Source: Archangiaceae bacterium (GTDB taxonomy: Bacteria; Myxococcota; Myxococcia; Myxococcales; Myxococcaceae). Taken from it: 7,701 nucleotides of DNA. Positions 5,205 to 7,701 of this stretch are shown here, piece after piece. The stretch spans positions 1-7,701 of the forward strand of contig JAHFDQ010000296.1 of the NCBI GenBank assembly GCA_023248915.1. The letters are read 5' to 3'. A model generated the notes under the pieces. The model was given only the letters and a program-made list of their open reading frames with translations, was not told the DNA's origin and made no database searches. Made by a program: the position numbers and the translations under genes. How positions within the stretch are numbered: position 1 is the stretch's first letter; each line of letters begins with the position of its first letter.

Positions 5205-7085
5205 ATGTCCGGCCGAGTCACGAACAATCCCCCCGCCCCCGCACCGGCGACGAACCGCACCACCACCGACCCGCGAAACACCACGCCCGAACCGCCCCGC
5301 ACGGCGGACGACGTCAACCGCCCGGGTTGGCACCCCCGCCCCGCGAGGCCAGGTCAACCGACGGCGCCGGGGACTCCGACGACGCCCGCGACGCCGGTCA
5401 CGACGACACCAGCCGGCCCCGGGCCCGCCGCGGTGAACGCCGGCCCCATGCACTTCACCGGCCCCGCCACCTACGAGGGAGCGAAGCTGAAGGCCGAAGC
5501 GCTCACCGGCGCCTACCGGGGCGTCAGCCCGTCCAAGTTCGGTATGACCGAGGTGCAGCTTCCCCAGCCCGACGGCACCACCAAGACCGTGGTGGTGCGC
5601 GACATGCATTACGACTTGGGCGACGGCAAAGTCGGCATGCGGTTGATTCCGGTGAAGGACAACGACCCGGCGGCCAACAGGCAGATGGACGATTTCCTGC
5701 GCCAGAAGATGGGCCTGTCGGCCAACGAGCCCATCTGGGCGCTCATCTCGTACATCCACCCGGAAGAGCACTCGGGCGACCTGAAGCAGCTCGGCACTGA
5801 GATGCTGAAGACCGAGATGGGCACGACCCACCTGGGCGCCTACGTCGGCGAGGGCCACACCACCAATTCGCCGGAGAGCTACCACCAGTACTCGTGGGAG
5901 GTGAAGGGTTACCCGGCCAACGTCCAGATGGTCTCGCTGCAGGGAGTGCCGCAGGGCGAGCTGAACAGGAACATGCTCGACGCCGACAAGGTGCTGAACA
6001 AGGGCGTGAAGTTTCCGCCGGACTACAAGAACGACGTGATGCAGACGGTGGACCTGAACACCACCTTGCAGTTCTACCGCGACTGGGTCAACGACGCTCC
6101 GTACCTGAAGGAAGACCCGACCTGGGCCACCTACTGCGCCGAGCACAAGACCATCGTCACCAACGTCGGGTTGAACGTTCCCCACAACGCCGAGTCCTTC
6201 AAGGAGATATTCGGCGCCACCGACGGCCCGCCGCTCTGGGACAAGTTCAAGCAGAAGTTCGAAGTGGCCAACGGGCGGCCCTTCACCGCCGCCGACGAGA
6301 CGCACTTCGAGCCGCTGTGGAAGAAGGAAGGGCTCACTGCCGCGCAGATTCACCCGTCGACCAAGCAAGAGCACGACGACTACGTGAAGGCGCGCTTCGA
6401 CGGCTCGCTGGCCAACGGCACCTACACCGGCTTCAAGCCGCTGCCTCCGGGCCGGGGCATGGCGTGGCGCCCCGAGGCCACCGCCGACCTGGTGAAGAAC
6501 TTCATGGAAACCTACGCCTCGTTCCGGGACGTGGGCGGCTATGCCAGCGCGGCGACGATTGTCGGCTTCAAGGACGTCATCGGCCCCCGCATGGGAATCG
6601 ACGACAAGACCTACCTCGCCACGGCGATGCCGGTGTTGAACAAGATCATGGTGGCCGAGGCGATGGCGCGCGCTCCGGCCGACCCGACGGCCTACGCCCA
6701 GTGGGTGCAGCAGGCGACGGCCGGCCTCTACGTCGCGTTCGGCGGCAAGAAGGAAGAGCTGGCCCCGGGCGGCACCGTCGACGCGGGGCGCATGGGCCTG
6801 GCGAAGGCCTGCATGCAGGGCGCGACGGGGGCCCAGGCCCAGGTGGCCCAGGCCGCGACCCAGCCGGCCGCGGCGCGCAATGACTTGGCCTACGGCTGGA
6901 TGCGCGGCGCCATCGACGCCGACCTCGAGCGGGCCCGCATGGTACCGGTGTCCGACGCGAGGAAGACCGAGTTCTACTCGCCGCCCGCCGTCACCAACCG
7001 CGTGGCCAACGGCATCGTCGAGCACAACCAGTTCGTCACCATCAAGGTGCTCGCCACCGCGGTGGACGCAAGCGAAGTGCAGTAG
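5205..7085 (+). CDS. Putative permuted NlpC/P60-like (YiiX/LRAT-type) cysteine hydrolase with Pro/Thr-rich tail
   Basis: A 626-residue protein I do not recognise by name. The ATG at 5205 is preceded by GGAG. Residues 8-80 are a low-complexity Pro/Thr/Ala tail, probably disordered, and there is no signal peptide or transmembrane segment. The central region (about 82-330) is alpha/beta and contains THLGAYVGEG, with His209 in a strand followed by a Gly turn, then ATYCAEHKTIV with Cys311 starting a helix. A His strand followed about 100 residues later by a Cys helix is the order seen in circularly permuted papain-like hydrolases (YiiX/YaeF, LRAT), which cleave amide, ester or thioester bonds. The fold call is an inference from these two motifs. 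Residues 340-626 look helical and match nothing I know. It follows the kinase on the same strand with an 87-bp gap, possibly one operon. It could be a kinase substrate or a cytoplasmic or exported effector; I cannot choose. Confidence 0.85.
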   Translation: MSGRVTNNPPAPAPATNRTTTDPRNTTPEPPRTADDVNRPGWHPRPARPGQPTAPGTPTTPATPVTTTPAGPGPAAVNAGPMHFTGPATYEGAKLKAEALTGAYRGVSPSKFGMTEVQLPQPDGTTKTVVVRDMHYDLGDGKVGMRLIPVKDNDPAANRQMDDFLRQKMGLSANEPIWALISYIHPEEHSGDLKQLGTEMLKTEMGTTHLGAYVGEGHTTNSPESYHQYSWEVKGYPANVQMVSLQGVPQGELNRNMLDADKVLNKGVKFPPDYKNDVMQTVDLNTTLQFYRDWVNDAPYLKEDPTWATYCAEHKTIVTNVGLNVPHNAESFKEIFGATDGPPLWDKFKQKFEVANGRPFTAADETHFEPLWKKEGLTAAQIHPSTKQEHDDYVKARFDGSLANGTYTGFKPLPPGRGMAWRPEATADLVKNFMETYASFRDVGGYASAATIVGFKDVIGPRMGIDDKTYLATAMPVLNKIMVAEAMARAPADPTAYAQWVQQATAGLYVAFGGKKEELAPGGTVDAGRMGLAKACMQGATGAQAQVAQAATQPAAARNDLAYGWMRGAIDADLERARMVPVSDARKTEFYSPPAVTNRVANGIVEHNQFVTIKVLATAVDASEVQ

Positions 7086-7086
7086 C

Positions 7087-7114
7087 GCCCGACTTCCGGA
7101 AGGCCCGACTTCCG
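7087..7114 (+). repeat. 12-bp direct repeat flanking a 10-bp palindrome
   Basis: GCCCGACTTCCG occurs at 7087-7098 and again at 7103-7114, a 16-bp period. CTTCCGGAAG (7093-7102) between them is a perfect palindrome. The repeats lie immediately after the TAG stop of the upstream gene and run into the larger inverted repeat, suggesting one composite repetitive element. Confidence 0.7.
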
Positions 7115-7165
7115 CTCAGCCCGAGCGGAGTCGAGGGCCCATCGTGACTCGTCGACTCCGCTCGG
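7106..7165. repeat. Nested inverted repeats in a convergent gap, REP-like element or bidirectional terminator
   Basis: CCGAGCGGAGTCGA (7121-7134) and TCGACTCCGCTCGG (7152-7165) form a perfect 14-bp inverted repeat around a 17-base loop. The left arm can alternatively pair upstream: TCCGCTC (7111-7117) with GAGCGGA (7123-7129), extended by CGAC/GTCG with one bulged base. Sequences of the CTCCGCTCAG...GAGCGGAG type are familiar as dispersed intergenic palindromes in high-G+C bacteria. The element lies between two convergent genes, where a strong stem could end transcription from both sides, although no T-run follows. Confidence 0.65.
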
Positions 7166-7177
7166 AGCGAACCGAAG

Positions 7178-7687
7178 TCACGGCGCCCAAATGCGCCCGG
7201 GCGCTCCGTTCAGCCCGGCCGCGGTGTGGCAGGCGTTGCAGTCGCCGTCCGTCTGCGACGAGCTCATCGGCTTCTCGCCCCCCGCGTAGACCAGCTTCGC
7301 GCGGTACGGCGTCGCCACCGTCACGCCCCGGCCCGAGGTGTAGAAGTTGCCCGTCGAGTTAGAGGTGAGAAAGAGGATTTGGCCGTTGGCGTCGGTAATC
7401 TCGACCTTCGCGCCGGCCAGGCCCGTGCACTGGTCCGCTTCGTTCTGCTTCGAGAACACCGTCCCTGCAAACCGGAAGGCGGGGCCCTCGCCCCAGTCAT
7501 GGCATGCGACGCAGGCGCCCCCGGGCTCCATGGTCGCCTGGTCCCCTCCTGCCCACTGCTGCCCAGAGGAACAGACGCTGGTCGAGACACTCCGAGTCGA
7601 GGCTCTGAAGTCTGGCCCACACCCCAGGCCGAGCAGCGTCACCCAGCCCACCAGCGTCCAAGATGTGCCTCTCACGGTGATGACCAC
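7178..7687 (-). CDS. Probable lipoprotein with two CxxCH haem-binding motifs around a beta-sandwich-like domain
   Basis: A 169-residue protein from GTG 7687. A hydrophobic N-terminus ends at Cys23 (LLGLGC), a probable though imperfect lipobox because the -3 residue is Gly. CxxCH motifs lie at 59-63 (CVACH) and 150-154 (CNACH), with Met53 and Met141 nearby as possible axial ligands. Between them, residues 74-135 resemble a carboxypeptidase-regulatory-like beta domain: GTV, a GAKVEITDANG turn, and GNFYTSG. The C-terminus carries an APGRI motif. Small exported proteins of this layout occur in myxobacteria and are usually left hypothetical. An electron-transfer or redox-sensing role in the periplasm or outer membrane is plausible but unproven. 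GTG 7675 is an alternative start giving the same mature protein. GGGGTAGG six bases before 7687 supports the longer form. No stop is visible upstream before the window ends. It converges on the hydrolase-like gene. Confidence 0.78.
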   Translation of the reverse strand: MVITVRGTSWTLVGWVTLLGLGCGPDFRASTRSVSTSVCSSGQQWAGGDQATMEPGGACVACHDWGEGPAFRFAGTVFSKQNEADQCTGLAGAKVEITDANGQILFLTSNSTGNFYTSGRGVTVATPYRAKLVYAGGEKPMSSSQTDGDCNACHTAAGLNGAPGRIWAP

Positions 7688-7701
7688 CCTCGACCTACCC
7701 C

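Noticed and set aside
4782..7025. Long minus-strand open frame opposite the hydrolase-like gene (747 codons)
   Set aside because: It crosses the kinase end, the spacer and the next gene, has low-complexity His/Gly/Val/Arg composition and no recognisable motif; it is an antisense artefact of G+C-rich codon use.
7121..7165. CRISPR repeat or transposon end at the inverted repeat
   Set aside because: There are no regularly spaced repeat copies with variable spacers, no transposase gene and no target-site duplication nearby; a REP-like element or terminator fits better.

Overview
The window is very G+C-rich, with coding frames strongly biased to G/C at the third codon position. It carries families typical of predatory or social delta-proteobacteria: a large eukaryote-like Ser/Thr kinase with PEGA repeats, a periplasmic protein ending in an AgmX/PglI-type (TonB-like) domain, and a CxxCH-containing lipoprotein. 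This suggests a member of the Myxococcota, probably Myxococcales. That assignment is an inference from gene content and composition.

Layout from left to right. (1) At 3-149 (+) is the C-terminal tail of a probable metallo-beta-lactamase-fold hydrolase. It converges, across a 12-bp gap, on (2) a secreted cysteine-rich protein with an AgmX/PglI C-terminal domain at 162-1445 (-). A hairpin contains both stop codons. (3) A divergent intergenic region of about 140 bp with a 14-bp palindrome separates that gene from (4) a 1176-residue protein at 1587-5117 (+). This protein has two PilZ domains, a degenerate kinase domain, a linker, an intact Ser/Thr kinase domain, one transmembrane helix and two PEGA repeats. 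(5) After 87 bp comes a 626-residue protein at 5205-7085 (+) with a Pro/Thr-rich N-terminal tail. Its His-then-Cys layout recalls circularly permuted NlpC/P60 (YiiX/LRAT-like) hydrolases. (6) A 92-bp convergent gap is filled with nested inverted and direct repeats. (7) A lipoprotein with two haem-binding CxxCH motifs lies at 7178-7687 (-).

The centrepiece is the kinase. Both PilZ domains keep the RxxxR and (D/N)xSxxG residues that bind cyclic di-GMP in characterised PilZ proteins. The first kinase domain has lost key catalytic residues, whereas the second keeps them. The simplest reading is a membrane-anchored switch: cyclic di-GMP binds in the cytoplasm, a pseudokinase relays or restrains, the second kinase domain phosphorylates targets, and the PEGA repeats contact the envelope. 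The downstream protein may be co-transcribed and could be a substrate or effector. That link rests only on adjacency, shared orientation and its Thr-rich tail.

No tRNA, rRNA, CRISPR array, insertion sequence or integrase was seen.
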